DNA of 64,000 bases from Podarcis raffonei (GCF_027172205.1 NC_070614.1:44135001-44199000); one strand, 5' to 3'. Positions 1-12,690 are shown, counted from the first letter of the stretch. A program made the numbers and translations. Notes: generated from the sequence alone by a model not told the origin.

Positions 1-227
1 TCAGATGGTGGTTTCTGAAAGGATAAAGAACTTGAAAGGATGTAGATCTGAGGAAGGATGCCGGCAGTGATGAGGTCTCCTGGCTGATAGTACCTGTGAA
101 GATGATGAACACCTTCCCTGGCAGTGCACTGAGGAAAAGGAGCATTGCACTCTATCTGAAGGGGCACTAAGAGCATCATAATGAGAACCATATTCCATGG
201 AGATCGTTCTACCAGCAACCAGCTCAT
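1..227 (-). CDS. V2R receptor gene, exon 1 only (partial, runs off the left edge)
   Basis: Reading the minus strand from the ATG at 225-227 gives a hydrophobic signal peptide (MVLIMMLLVPLQIEC) and then the usual start of the V2R ligand-binding domain. This includes HHLHRYYQPGDLITAGILPQ and a YILSSSLSFQKPPS-like end, matching exon 1 of the plus-strand copies. The frame is open to the window edge. The splice donor expected about 8 codons further on is not in view, and all later exons lie outside. The gene is divergently arranged with gene A, 4.4 kb away. The shared upstream element of the cluster lies at 427-442, about 200 bp before this ATG. The longer open frame in the same strand is only a shadow in another frame. 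Confidence 0.82.
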   Translation of the reverse strand, partial: MSWLLVERSPWNMVLIMMLLVPLQIECNAPFPQCTAREGVHHLHRYYQPGDLITAGILPQIYILSSSLSFQKPPS

Positions 228-426
228 TTCTTCCAAAATAAAGATTTGAATTAAATGGAGACTCATCAGACATATTCAAAGACAGGAGTGTACAATGTAA
301 AGAAAAGCACTCTCAATGCTGTTGCTCTCTACTTCTAAATGGCATATGGAATATAAACACTATGCTTCAGGCTTGGTTCATTGTTTTAGTGGTCACTGGA
401 ATTCCCTAAAGACAGAAATAATCCTA

Positions 427-442
427 TTTCATTTGGTAATTA
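427..442 (-). promoter_or_regulatory. Shared V2R upstream element, minus-strand gene
   Basis: Minus strand reads TAATTACCAAATGAAA, close to the cluster consensus TAATTAYCAAATTAACCA and about 200 bp before the ATG at 227. The second block (GGAAAACATGCTATTTTTC) lies upstream at 501-519. Confidence 0.5.
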
Positions 443-740
443 GAGAGGAGATAATCACCCACTCAGAGATAAAAGTTCCCTGAGACATTTCAGGAAGGAG
501 GAAAAATAGCATGTTTTCCCCTATCTAAGCAGAAATCTTATTTGGCCATCCTCGACAGGAATGTACACAATGCCAAACGGCTTTCAAAAAAACGAGGCCT
601 TAAGAATAAGACATTTTAAGTTATTTATTTCTAGAAGGGGGATGGAATTTAATATCTTTATAACGAACAAAATATCAAATACAGTGCCATTCACCAGACA
701 CATTTGAAACTTTTGAATAATGCTTTCCAATATCTTTATT

Positions 741-3000
741 ATTCCTATTATTATTTATTAAATTTGTTTACCACCCTTCATCCAAAGATCCCAGGGCAGT
801 TCAGAAAAGAAAAGTACAAAATTCGAATACAAAATACATAATAAAGCACAAACCAAACCAAACAAACCAATAACCACCCCTCCAACAAACACATTAAAAA
901 GTCATAGAGTGTTAATTGGCCGAAAGTCTGGTTGAAGGCAAACATTTTCGCCTGGTGCCTAAATATGTCTTCTTCTTTGGTGATCCTTCATAGCCGATTA
1001 AGATTGTCTTCCATAAACACTGTTTTAACAATGAGTTCATGAATGACTGTGGAGGCCAATTCTGGACCCACACACCTTTCCACAGTGGGGACATTGGTTT
1101 CCGGGCGGGAGTTGATCACGGTGTGGATTTGCCAAGTGTGCCTTCCTCTTAGCACATTTCTCCCTTGCTTTCTGAGTGTCTTCAAAGTCCATGACACCTG
1201 GAGAACAACCTAAATATATATAATGAACGTGTCAGGTGGGCCTCCACAACTGGGTAGCACCACAGAAGAGGCCCATTCTTGTAGACCTCTAATGGAGGAA
1301 GCACTCAGAAAAGGGTCTCAGATGATTGTCAGATCCAGGTCACTTCATATACTGTAGAGAGAGGCAGTCCTTGATGCATTGTGGTCCTGAGCTGTTTAAG
1401 GCAATATAGGTCAAGACTAGCACTTTCAACTGGGCCCAGAAAATAATTTGCAGCCAGTGCAGTCAGGCTAGTATCGGTGCAATATGCTCAAATCATCTTG
1501 CCCCAGTGAGCAACCTGGGCACTGAATTCTGCATCATCTTCAGAACCGAATTCAGAAGCAACCCTGTGTATAATGCATTTGTCACCTACGTTCCTTCACT
1601 GACAGGGAATGAGAACGCTGGCATATAGAGAGAGCAGATAAGAACGGAATGCGGAGGGGAGGAAGCAGCAGCAGCAGGGAGCAGCCATAACTTGATCTCT
1701 GGGCACAGGGATAACGGAAGGGAGAGCCAGAGTGAAAGAATGCAACTTGTCAGCCCAGACAGTGACTCAGAATACCGGCAGTGCCCTCTCTACAATCTCG
1801 TATGATCACAAGACTTTATGAGAAGCTTGAAAAGGAAAGGAAGAGAAGGTAGGGGTTTTCCTGTTGGGGGAAAAGGGGCAGAGCTCAGTTCCAACAACTA
1901 TGCTACCTGAGAATGACGAAGATTAGCTTAGCTCTGACTGGGGCTTGTTATTTGGCTAATAAATCTGAAATAATTAACCGACGGAGTTGTCTTGCGTGTG
2001 TGGGAGAGACCCAAGCCATTACACCATTACAGTAATCTAAGATATAGGTTGCCAGAACACAGGCAATTGTAGTTAGGCTATCTCTGTCCAGAAAGAGGAG
2101 CAGCTGCCCACCAACCTAAGTTGATATGAGTCACTCTGTGCTACTAAGGCCACCTGAGCAAAGGATCCAGAAGTACCCCCAAGCTACATATTCTCTCCTT
2201 CTTATGGAGTGTAACCCCATCAAGAGCATGTAACCTCCCATACATCTAGTCTAGGGACACACTCACTAGCAGTTCCTCAGTTTTATCTGGATTGCGTTTA
2301 TTGGATCTCATCCAGTCCATTACTCAAACAAGACTTTGGTCCAGCACTTCCACTGCCTCACCTGTAGATGTAAAGGAAAAGTAGAGTTGTGGATCACCAG
2401 CATATTGCTGACAATGTACTCCAAAACTCTGGATGACCCCAGTCACTGGTTTCATGTAGATGTTAAACAGTGTGGGAGATAAAATTGAACCCTGAGGAAC
2501 CCCACATGGAAGGCTCCACAGGGCTGAAGAGTACTCCTCAAGCATCAACCTATGCTAATGACCCTCCAAGTAGGCCCAGAACAACTGCAAAGTGGCACCA
2601 CCTGCTCCTAACTCGGACAGCTGCTCCAGAAGGATACCAAGGTCACTGTTATCAGAAGCTACTAAGAAGTCAAGGGGTATTAACAGGGACACATTTTCCC
2701 TGTCTGTCTCTGGACAGAGGTCATCATGCAGGGCAACCAAAGCTGTTTCTGTGACAAAATCAGAGATTGATCTGGAAAACCAGTTTCCTTCAAGTCACCT
2801 GGATCTGGTCCATGACCACCGACTCAAGAACCTTGCCCAAGAAATGGAGATTGGCAACTGGCTGGTAGTTACTTAGATTTTCTGACTCCATGGCCACAGG
2901 TTGTACACCCCTGGCCTGGAAGTATGCCCTGCAATCCTGTACCTCACTATGCCCTGAAATAAGTACCATCAGGCTGTGACCTAAACCAGTCAATGGATAT
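741..3000 (-). mobile_element. Old CR1-like LINE, antisense, interrupted by an LTR
   Basis: On the minus strand the right part encodes reverse transcriptase pieces: LPCGVPQGSILSPTLFNIYM with FGVHCQQYAGDPQLYFSF at 2324-2548 (catalytic YADD now YAGD), and ENLSNYQPVANLHFLGKVLE near 2790-2880. The left part (741-1579) looks like the 3' UTR and tail, with AT-rich bases next to CCACCCTTCATCC. The segment at 1580-2023 is a later LTR insertion. Many substitutions show this copy is old. Confidence 0.65.
1580..2023. mobile_element. Solo LTR inside the CR1-like LINE
   Basis: About 444 bp beginning TGTCACC and ending CATTACA (TG...CA ends), with an AATAAA-type signal near the right end. It is flanked by GCATT (1575-1579) and CCATT (2024-2028), a near-identical 5-bp duplication that restores the LINE sequence on removal. 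No internal retrovirus-like region is seen. Fossil LTR; family not assigned. Confidence 0.6.
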
Positions 3001-3045
3001 ACTTTTCTTTTCTTTTATTAAATCCCAAAACTTATTCAGATCCAC

Positions 3046-3328
3046 CAGGAGGAGGAGGAGGAGGAAGAAGAAAAAGAAGGGGAGCAGGAGGAGTTTGGAT
3101 TTGATACCCCACTTTATCACTACCCTAAGGAGTCTCAAAGCGGCCAACAATCTCCTTTTCCCTTCCTCCCCCACAACAAACACTCTGTGAGGTGAGTGAG
3201 GCTGAGAGACTGCAAAGAAGTGTGACTAGCCCAAGGTCACCCAGCAGCTGCATGTGGAGAAGCAGGGAATCAAACCCAGTTCAGCAGATTACAAGTCCAC
3301 TGCTCTTAACCACTACACCACACTGGAG
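3046..3328 (-). mobile_element. tRNA-derived SINE left of gene A
   Basis: The minus strand starts GTGTGGTGTAGTGGTTAAGA (A-box region), has a B-box-like GGTTTGATTCCC, continues with CCAAGGTCAC read on the plus strand, and ends in a GA/TC-rich tail (plus 3046-3085). Confidence 0.6.
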
Positions 3329-3330
3329 AG

Positions 3331-4398
3331 TTCCTTGACCAAACAAAAACTATTTGACAGAGGTCCCTCTTCTCTGATTCATGTGGATCAATTGAAAAAG
3401 ATTATTTATCCCTCTCCATTCATCAAATGACTGACCAGATGACTGGGGAGGGAGAAGCTGAACCCCCAACGGATTGAAAAGCTGTGTGCATCCCAGGGTT
3501 GTCTTATTTAAGCTGGTGTCAAAATGGTGGGTTCTTGGAAGAGGGGGGGGGGTTAAAACACTGTGGGCTGGGTAGGCAGGTACTGAGCTAACAATGTAAG
3601 AAAGATCAGGAAGAAAGGGCCATGCTTGTAAGCCACTCTGTTCATCACTCTCTTCTCCTGTATTATGAGCTCCCAGGACCAGCTCGTCTATGAGGCACTG
3701 TGAAGTGGTTGCCTCAGGGCAGCAGGCTCCCAAATATGCCAGGTGCTTTGTTCCTCTGCTAGTGCAGTGGTGCCCCACTACCATGGCCTTGCCATGTCTT
3801 CCATTGCAGCTTGCCTGTTGCTTGACTGTTGCCTGTAGCAAATTGGCGACAACAGGCAGGCCATGGTGCAGCCTGCAGGAGTGATAGGGCCTAGAAGCAG
3901 TGGGTGTGGGGGTCCACAATGGCCGAAGAGCAGAAAGAGGTGGCAAGCACTAGGTAGAGGCAAACACCCAGTAGTGGTGGGTGTTGGATGCTCAGAAGCA
4001 GGTGTCTGGTGGAGGCAAGGAAGAAGACATGGCAGCAGGATCAGGGGTTGGGCACTGCCACAAGTTTTGTCTCAAGTGGCAAAATGCACCTGCCTGACTC
4101 TGCATACTCCTATACAAGGGGATAGCTGCCCCTGCTCCATGGCAATTGAAGTTCCCATTTGGATTTGGATTCTTTCTCACTTTTTAAATTCAGCCCAAGT
4201 TTGAAAAAACTAACAATCTTTCTTTCCCTCCCTTCCTTCTTGCCTTATTTTTCTGTTGGCCTCATCTTGCTTTTTCTTAGCTCACCTGCCTCTTGCAGTC
4301 CCATAAATGACCACAGGTGGCTTCTATTGAGCTGTAATAACTACATTTTCCTCTGTACTAGCACAGAGAAACCACAACAGTATTGACTCATGCGGCCC
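3331..4398. other. Unassigned sequence between the LINE/SINE block and gene A
   Basis: No V2R exon, RNA gene or named repeat recognised. It contains several overlapping open frames of 60-198 codons on both strands without family motifs, a G run near 3541 and a TC-rich stretch near 4215. Probably old repeat sequence plus the distal promoter of gene A. Confidence 0.4.
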
Positions 4399-4423
4399 AT
4401 AATCATCAAAATTGCCATGGTTA
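4399..4423 (+). promoter_or_regulatory. Shared V2R upstream element, gene A (divergent version)
   Basis: ATAATCATCAAAATTGCCAT is the weakest match to the cluster element. It lies 227 bp before the start codon, the same relative place as in the other genes. A second-block match, TAATAACTACATTTTCCTC, is at about 4335-4354. Confidence 0.4.
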
Positions 4424-4625
4424 ATTCTACTTCTTCTCAAGTCCCTACAGATTTCCTGTGAACACGGAAAAACAATGAAGTCTGAATAATGTTGTTAATA
4501 TTCCTTGCTCCATTTGGAGCTGGGTCTTGAGACAGATTTATAGCCTTCCACCCACCTGATTTTTTTCACTGACAGGTGCTTCCAAGTCAACCTATGGTGT
4601 GATTGTTCCTGCCACTTCAGTAATC

Positions 4626-7600
4626 ATGTTAGAAGAATCAGATTGGTGGCTGGAAGGTAGATTTTCATTCAATGTGGTACTATTTGTGCTCTCCGTATTT
4701 ATATTCCTCCCCGATTTGGTATGTGACACTCCTATTGCCACATGCACTGTTGGTACTCCTCTTTCTATTACGCACAAGTATTATCATTCAGGAGATCTCA
4801 TCATTGCTGGAATTATTTCTCAGATCTACATGACTTTTGATGAAATGGATTTCAGAGGACATCCATCTGAGACACTGATTGCTGCTCTCTTGTATGAAGT
4901 AGCTGTATTTAATCCTATTGTAATATCCACAGGCATGGTGATCTGATGTCTTTGGGTTTATATGGGTGGGAAGTGATTGTTGAAAAGACAGCCGATCTGC
5001 TTTTAGAGTCTTCTTGGATGAGGCTGTATCTCAGTTTTTTATGTTAGCTCTTTCCATGCAATTTCATTGTAGGACTCAGGATTTCCATGCCACATGTTAC
5101 AGTTGATGGAGGTTGACTGGAATGATACATTAGTGAGGTGTAGATAGGCAAAACTTTGATCAGGTTTTATTGCTGTTTGAAGTATTAAATTTAACAATGG
5201 AATTCTGTTGTTGTTGTTAAATTAATTTATACACCACCCTAAACCCAGAGGTATTGGTAGTAGTAGTAGTAATAAGAGTAGCAGTAGTTCAGCAGCAGCA
5301 ACAGCTGATATAATATTCAATTTGATAGCAAAATCAAAAGCAAAAATTCTTACTAGCCATCTACCCTTACCCCAAGGCTCTTCCCAGCACAGGAACTCTG
5401 ATGGTCCATCATTCCATTACCAATGACAGTTTTCTTGCTTTCTGCTGGAGTGCTGTCCTTTGCTACACAATATGCTATAAATCCTTCTCAAACTTTTAGA
5501 AAAATCTGGATGCAATAGGCTAGCCTTGTACCAAATTAAATATTTAAAGTAAAAAAAAGTACAGGTGCTAGTGAATTAAAATAATTAAAACATTACCTGT
5601 TCCAGTAAACTGGAAATTTCAGGCTTGTTTGCATTTGACCCAATATTTTTCACAGAGGCCTAAAGAGTGTACTGTGTTCCTTATATTTAATGAATTGTGT
5701 GATATACAGCATATGTAAACCCTATATGTACAGTAGGTAGGCAACTATATAAATAAATATATATGTATATATGAATAGCACTTTCTAAAATTACAGCAAG
5801 ATGAATCTCCAATACAGGTTTGATCACAAATGGTATCTTCACAATTCTCTTCACTGGAAATATATTATCTTTGTTTGTGTTTCTTTGTGTCTGAACATGC
5901 AAGCAATGTTATTAGCAAGCATATATTGAAACTGAATGTTACACGTTTCATATTCAGAAGCAGACGCACTTTGACACAGCATACCAATCTCATTGCAGAC
6001 CCTTCTTCCAAAACTATCAGCATATCATGGCTTTGGTATATGCTGTAAAGGAGATCAATGAAAATCCACAAATGTTGCCTAATATTACCCTGGGCACGCA
6101 CATCTATAATAGCTATTTCAGAGCAAGCTGGACCTACCTTGCTTCAATGGACCTTCTCTCCACACAGGGAAGATTTATCCCTAACTTCAAGTGTGATGCC
6201 CAAGACAATGCAATAGCTGTTATCACAGGACCAAATTCTCACACCTGTCATTTCATGGCGCACATTCTTAACATCTACAAGATGCCACAGGTAGGATATG
6301 CATATAAAACTAGGATTTCTGAATAATTTACTCCTCAGTGCTCTTGTACATGATTTTTTGTGTTTGCAGATAGAAAGCACCAGGATTGAAGGGAACAAAG
6401 ACATAACCTTGCCAGCTGTTCAGAGGTCAAAATGAATGTAATCAAGGAAAATGATTCTTCTCATTATTTCATTGGTGTGTGTGTTTGTGTTGATATTATA
6501 ATTGATGAATATTTATTCCTCTTGATTAGGTAGTTCCTAACCAGCTCCAGACACTTGTGGATATGATTAATTTTCTAGATCTTAGTTAAGGGTTCAGATG
6601 CAGTTGTGATACTGAAATTGTGTATTAGACACAAACGCTCCTATCTCCCAATTTTCTTTATTGTTCTAAGCTTGTATATGGCTCTGCTCCAATGACCAAT
6701 GGCAACCCTGAAGCTGTTTTCTTCAACCAGATGTTCCCAAATGAGGACCATCAAACCTGGGGAATTCTTCAGTTGCTGTTGCATTTTAAGTGGACATGGA
6801 TTGGGGTGGCTTATATAAGCACTGACAGTGGAGAGAAATTTATACAGAGTGTGCTCCCCATGTTTTCACAAAGAGGTATATGCTTTGATTTCATAGAAGA
6901 ACTGCCGAAAGAATCCTTTTCCAGTGAGTTTGATGAAATAATGAATGGCTTTTTTCGAGTACTCAGAATTATGCTGAGGAGCAGTGCCAGCATTGTAATC
7001 ACACATGGTGATGTTCAGCTCACAGTAATTCTTAGACAAAGTCTAATGTTTGCTGAATGTGAGGGTATACAAATGAATAGTAAAGGTAAAGTGTGGATTA
7101 TGACAGCCCAGATGGAATTCACATCAGTTCCCTTTCAAAAAATGATGAGTTTAGAGGCCTTCCATGGAGCTTTATCCTTTGCAGTTCCTTCCAAGACGGT
7201 ATTAGGATTCCTTGACTATCTTCAGATGAAAAACCCTACCTTGGAAAAGGAAGATGGTTTTATCAGGGTCTTTTGGGAAAATGCATTTGAATGTTCTTTC
7301 CCCATGAATGACACCACAGATGAGGAAATGTGTACTGGAGAAGAGAAGATGGGGACTCTTCCTAACTCTGTTTTTGAAATGAGCATGACTGGGCATAGCT
7401 ACGGTGTCTACAATGCTGTCTTTGCTGTGGCGCATGCTTTGCAAGCCATGCATTCATCCAAATTTGGACACAGAGCAATGGCATATGATGGGAGAGGGAT
7501 TCTTCTGAAGCAGCAGTTGGGGCAGGTAATATTCTGAGAGCCTTTCAGTGTTGTTCCCCAACTCCACAATATTTGTTAAAAAAATACAGAAGTCAGCACT

Positions 7601-9342
7601 GGGAAGGTTAAGCTTGAGAATCGGCATATTGTTTGAAATGAGGATGACTGGCCAAAGCCACAATGTCAGTAATGCTGTCTACACCCTGGCGTATGATTTG
7701 ACAGCCATACCTTTATTTATCAAAATTCTAAAGAACAGTAATGGATGGGAAGAGGTGGATACTTCTGACTCTACAGCCATGGCAGCTAATGTCCTGAGTA
7801 CATTACTACAGAGGAATCCATCATAAATCCATGTTCAACAGAAGGCCATTAAATGTCTATCTACGTTTTAAAGCTAGACTGTTGACATCTAAATGCTATT
7901 TTTTATGCCATAGTTTTCCTTCTGAGCCAATTTGATACTGCTCCCCTGCATTCAGTTCCTAGTGAAGACTATGAAACCAATCACCATTGTCAGACTTATA
8001 ATCTTATTTGCCAGTGATGTGTAAAAGAGAGCTGTATTTTCCATTCTTCCAATTCACTTTGCTTGTTCCTTAGATTTGTTTTCTATTGGCAAGACCACTA
8101 ACCATAGTTCTCAAAAGGTCATCTGTCATCAGTATATTTGCCTATCATTGTGCATTCTTGATGGTGTTCCTGTGCTTCCATTTAGATCCATCACTATCTG
8201 AGAAGTGCCTCGTTTAACAACAGTGCTGGGGAACAAGTCGCTTTTGATCAAAGTGGGCAAGCTGTCGCTGGGTTTGATATTGTAAACTGGATCACATTCC
8301 CAAACCAGTCCTTTCTCAGAGTCAAAGTTGGAAAAGTAGACTCATTGTCTGCCAAGGACAAAGGGTTCACAATTTCTGCAGATGACATCGTTTGGCCAAG
8401 CATGTTTAACCAGGTACGTCAGAAACATTTCCTCAACCCGGGGGAAAAGAACCAGGATCACTTTTCTGGGGGGGGAAATACATGGGTCTAACTGTGGCTT
8501 TAACAGTGGAGTCAAAGCACAGGAATCATGGCTAGTAGTCACTGCTAGCTTTATCCTCCATTAATTTGTCTTACCCTCTTTTAAAGCCATCATTGTGTCC
8601 TGTACAAATGAGTGTCACATGTTTAGCTAGCAATGCAGATAGACAGACTTCCTTCTCTGTGTCCTGAATGTTTCAACATTCAGCTCCATTGAATATTCCT
8701 GAGCTCTAGTGTTATGAGAGCAATGGATTTGAAAATTATTTGAAATGGTAATTTGTTATTTTATTTATACAACTCTCTTGCTTTTATTATAGATCCAGTT
8801 GTTCTTGATCTGTTTTTATAGTACAGCAAATTTCTCCATGAAGCCTCATGAGAAGCAATTCATAAATAAAAAAGATAAATAAATAATGACAATTCATTGT
8901 GTCTTTATCTGCACTGGTGCATATTAAGAGGTGTTAGCTGTCCTGGGATGAGAAATAGTGAGAAACAGGATGCAGAACTTCTTTAGTAAAGCAAATCAGT
9001 AATAAAATATTTGGTCAAACCATTTGTAACTGTGAAGAAACCACCGAAATATAAAACTCCCCAAATAGAATTTCTGGACGTGAGAACATTTCTGCTTTTA
9101 TTTATTGACAGGCACAACCCCTTTCTGTGTGTAATGACAATTGCCGTCCAGGGTATAGTAAGATAAAGTTGGAAGGGAAGCCATTTTGCTGCTATGGTTG
9201 CCTCCCATGTCCTGAAGGGAAGATTTCAAATCAGAGTGGTAAGAAATGCAATGTAGAGCATTTGTTCAAATGTAATGGGCAGTATCCAACTATTTAGATG
9301 TGCCAGGACAATGACTTTTAACCTAGCCCTGCCTCTTCTCTC

Positions 9343-9391
<49 letters not shown>

Positions 9392-9644
9392 TCTATACTG
9401 CCCTATACCCGTAGGTCTGTTCAAGAACAGCCCTGGAACCTCCTAAATCTATTCTGGGTTTTCCCCTCTGCTCTCCAGAGCAGGTAAGAGGTAGATGTGG
9501 AGAGAACACACAGAGAGAAGAGATCCTTGCATTTCATTGCACAACCAGAAATCCTTGTGCCACTGCATCTAATTTGATGCTGACTGCCCATTGGAATTAG
9601 TCCAAAATATTGATGTATATATCAGGCTCTATTGGCATTGATTG

Positions 9645-9675
<31 letters not shown>

Positions 9676-11360
9676 TTGCTAATTCAAAGGTGATATAACC
9701 ATTGCTGATATAACAAGTCACGGCACTGTATCTTTTTCTAACAATTTTTGTAAGGGCTTTATGTTAGTGGGTTTTTTTTAAAAAAAGTTGTTAACTTTTA
9801 AAAACGTTTTTAAATGTAGTACTTTAATTAGTTGTATGGCATCTGAAACTTAGGGGGAAGAGTTGGTAATAAAGTGAAATAAAACTAATCAAATCTAATA
9901 TAGCACATGATTTTAGATAAATATGGTGGATTTAATCATATCCAATCTGGTAACTGAGGGCATTCCTGGATCACTGCTAATTTGAGGTTTTTGTCAGACA
10001 TAATTCTGGGTAATGCAATCATCCACAACTCAGTGTTATGGCAACTGATCTGCATACAGAAGGTCCCAGATTCAATCCCAGCATCATCTGTCTGAAATGC
10101 TGGAGAGCCATGGACAGTCTGCAGAGAGAATTATGAGCCAGAGAGATCAATAGTCTAATCTGGTGTAAGGCAGCCTCCTGTGTTCCTTTGAGAAGATTTC
10201 CCCAATATAAAGACACTTTCTTAGTATAAGGAAGATGCTTCTTCCACCAAATTAAACAGCTTCCTCCAAGGTAGGTAGTGGGGCTGTTTGGAGGAAACTC
10301 CACTCAATGTAACACTTAATTTTTTTGAAGAAAAAAGCATGGCTTTTAGATTTATGTGAGCTTCCTTGATTCAGGATTTATACTATTACTGCTTAAATAC
10401 TTTAGTGCACTATGTATTGCCATTTTTATTTTAAAGAAAACCATGTTTTCCTTTCCAGACATGGATGAGTGTTTTCAATGTCCAGAAGACCAGTATCCAA
10501 ATGACCAACGTGATTCCTGCATTCCAAAATATATAAGTTACTTATCTTATGAAGAACCTTTGGGAATATGTTTTGCTGTTTCTGCTCATTCTTTATCTGT
10601 TATCACGTTCTTTGTACTCAGAGTCTTCATTAAGTACTGGCACACTCCCATAGTCAAAGCCAACAACAGGGACCTCACCTTTGCACTCCTAATATCCCTC
10701 CTGCTCTCTTTCCTTTGCGCTCTGCTCTTCATTGGCAAGCCTAATAAGGTGACCTGCCTCCTTCGGCAAATTACTTTTGGTCTCATCTTCTCAGTGGCGG
10801 TTTCTTGCATATTGGCCAAAACCACCATAGTGATTTTAGCTTTCATGGCTACCAGGCCAGAGTCCAGTATCAGGAGATGGGTGGGGAATAAATTGGCCAT
10901 TACCGTTGTTCTTTCCTGCTCCCTAATTCAGGCCAGTCTTTGTTGTGTGTGGCTGGCAACATCTCCCCCTTTCCCAGATTTAGACATGCACACGATGACT
11001 GAAGAGATCGTGCTTGTATGCAATGAAGGTTCCGTCACCATGTTCTACTGTGTCCTGGGCTTCATGGGCTTCCAGGCCATAATCTGCTTCATTGTGGCTT
11101 TCCTGGCTAGGAGGTTGCCTGACACATTCAATGAAGCCAAGTTCATCACCTTCAGCATGTTGGTCTTCTGCAGTGTATGGTTGACCTTTATCCCAACCTA
11201 CCTGAGCACAAAAGGGAAATACATGGTGGCTGTGGAGATCTTCTCTATTTTGACTTCTGGTGCTGGGTTACTGATCTGCATCTTTTCCCCCAAATGCTAC
11301 ATTATTCTGATGAGGCCTGACTTGAACAAAAGAGAACAGCTGATAAAGAGGCCAAACTGA
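4626..11360 (+). CDS. Vomeronasal type-2 receptor, gene A (six exons, intact)
   Basis: Family C GPCR of vomeronasal sensory neurons. Exons: 4626-4891, 5999-6290, 6671-7525, 8186-8413, 9112-9238, 10459-11360. They join to 889 residues with no stop. Residues 1-88 carry a signal peptide ending near PDLVC and the first part of the Venus-flytrap domain; exons 2-4 (89-547) complete it, with motifs [22 protein letters not shown] and [10 protein letters not shown]. Exon 5 is the cysteine-rich linker ([11 protein letters not shown]). Exon 6 holds seven helices with [50 protein letters not shown] and [13 protein letters not shown]. All introns are GT-AG, except that the exon 3 acceptor is a weaker CTAAG. 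A poly(A) signal AATAAA lies at 11698. Intron 3 contains a decayed copy of an exon 3 end. Ligand is unknown; peptide or pheromone binding is inferred from the family. Confidence 0.92.
5214..5330 (-). mobile_element. Short LINE tail fragment in intron 1 of gene A
   Basis: TTTATACACCACCCTAAACC resembles the 3' end of the CR1/L2-like elements seen at 741 and 9391. It is followed by an AGT/AGC simple repeat. Confidence 0.4.
7575..7785 (+). pseudogene. Decayed duplicate of the 3' end of V2R exon 3, in intron 3 of gene A
   Basis: Translation gives [20 protein letters not shown], clearly related to [20 protein letters not shown] in the upstream exon 3. Similarity seems to start near AGCACTGGGAAGG, the CTGEE region, and continues to the exon end. 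There, CAGCCATGGCAG is followed by CTAATGTCCTGA, which parallels CAGCCATGGCAGGTAATG in genes B and C. The splice donor is therefore CT instead of GT. The end resembles B and C (QQPWQ) more than A itself (QQLGQ). It is a broken exon piece and not used as an exon as far as the sequence shows. Confidence 0.75.
9344..9440 (-). mobile_element. Short LINE tail and TTA run in intron 5 of gene A
   Basis: The TTA microsatellite (9344-9391) abuts TTCTATACTGCCCTATACCC, an antisense LINE 3' end motif. Confidence 0.45.
10021..10196 (+). mobile_element. tRNA-derived SINE in intron 5 of gene A
   Basis: The head contains CAGAAGGTCCCAGATTCAAT (B box) and the body ends GGTGTAAGGCAGCCTCCTGT with TTCCT, as in the SINE at 61008. 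Confidence 0.55.
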
Positions 11361-11709
11361 AGGAACTTTTTTTTTCTTATTCTTTACTTTGCTCATTCCA
11401 AACCTTTTTCTCCATCTACCTCTGCAAAATACTAAATTATGTTTAGATGATAACCCCATCTGGGACATGTTGAATAGTCAGGCATCTTCAGTTCGGTATC
11501 CAGTAAACAATGTTTTGTATCCTGAAGCCTACTCAGACATGGAATTTTAAGGTTTTATGTTTATTCTAAAAATGCTGTTTTTGTTCATATCTTGATAAAT
11601 TTCCTGTCAATTGGCTTTTAATGTGGTTTTTTTGGTGTAGTTTTTAATGCAAATTTTATATTATATGCAAACTGCTTAGAAATGTTAGTGAACAATCAAT
11701 AAATACATT

Positions 11710-12165
11710 TTTGCTAAATGAATGGGTTACTGATTGATTGGTAGCATCTGAACTCTAATGATAAAGGGTACTTATTCATACCATAGTCCTAGTGTGTGTT
11801 TTTTCAGAGGATCGGGTGTTTTCATTCTCCAGTGGTAGCCTCAATACAAGAAAGTTTTACCAAGATATGCAGCAGCAGAATGCTCTTCAGTGAATATTGT
11901 CACCAAACTTTAGTTGGGTGTATATTTTCCCCGACCCAAGAGCAGGGAGTTACTGCTGCACAAGACGTGTCATACAATAAGCAATGGACTCATGAAAGTG
12001 GGTTGCCAGGAAAAGACTCCCCCCCCCTTGTTTGGTGCCAAACAGGGAGAAGATCTGGCCAAACAGAACAAACCCCTCAGCACGAACCCCCTCCACCCCT
12101 GTTAATGAATTTACAGCAACCAGATAAAGCGGAGACATTATTTTTACAAGTGGTGAAATTTATTG
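11710..12165. other. Intergenic segment after gene A
   Basis: A 136-codon plus-strand open frame (11796-12206) overlaps the start of the LINE fragment and shows no known motif. No V2R exon is seen here. Confidence 0.35.
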
Positions 12166-12169
12166 CTTC

Positions 12170-12690
12170 TAGGTATGAGAGTGTTAATCCAGAATGCGGC
12201 AGCTAGACGGATGACTGGGAGTGGCCACCAAGACCATATAACAACCTTCCTGAAAGACCTACATTTTCTCCCAGTATGTTTCCAAGCACAAATCAAAGTG
12301 TTGGTGCTGACCTTTAAAGCCCTAAACAGCCTCAGCTCAGTATACCTGAAGGAGCATCTCCACTCCCATTGTTCAGCCTAGACATTGAGGTCCAGCGCTG
12401 AGGGCCTTCTGATGGTTCCCTCCCTACAAGAAGTGAGGTTAAAGGGAACCAGGCAGAGTAGTGGTAGTGGTGCCCACCCTGTGGAACGCCTTCCCATCAG
12501 ATATCAAGAAATAAATAACTATCTGACCTTTAGAAGACATCTGAAGGCAGCCCTGTTTAGGGAAGTTTTTAATATTTGTTTTTTGTGTGTTTTTTATATT
12601 CTGTTGGGAGCCACTCAGAGTGGCTGGGGGAACCCAGCCAGATGAGCAGGGTATAAATAAATTTATTTTTATTTTTATTTTTTATTAGAC
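12170..12690 (+). mobile_element. L2/CR1-type LINE 3' end between genes A and B
   Basis: Same family as the copy in intron 3 of gene E: IQNAAARRMTGSGHQDHITT, [18 protein letters not shown] residues, [20 protein letters not shown], then GGGAGCCACTCAGAGTGGCT and a T/A-rich tail. It is older than the E copy, with a stop and frame changes. Confidence 0.8.

Noticed and set aside
10586-10900. Minus-strand open frames over the 7TM exons (also 22285-22644, 34455-34685, 56112-56300 and 63567-63755)
   Set aside because: They recur at the same place in each copy because they are the antisense of the conserved V2R exon 6. They have no motif of their own.
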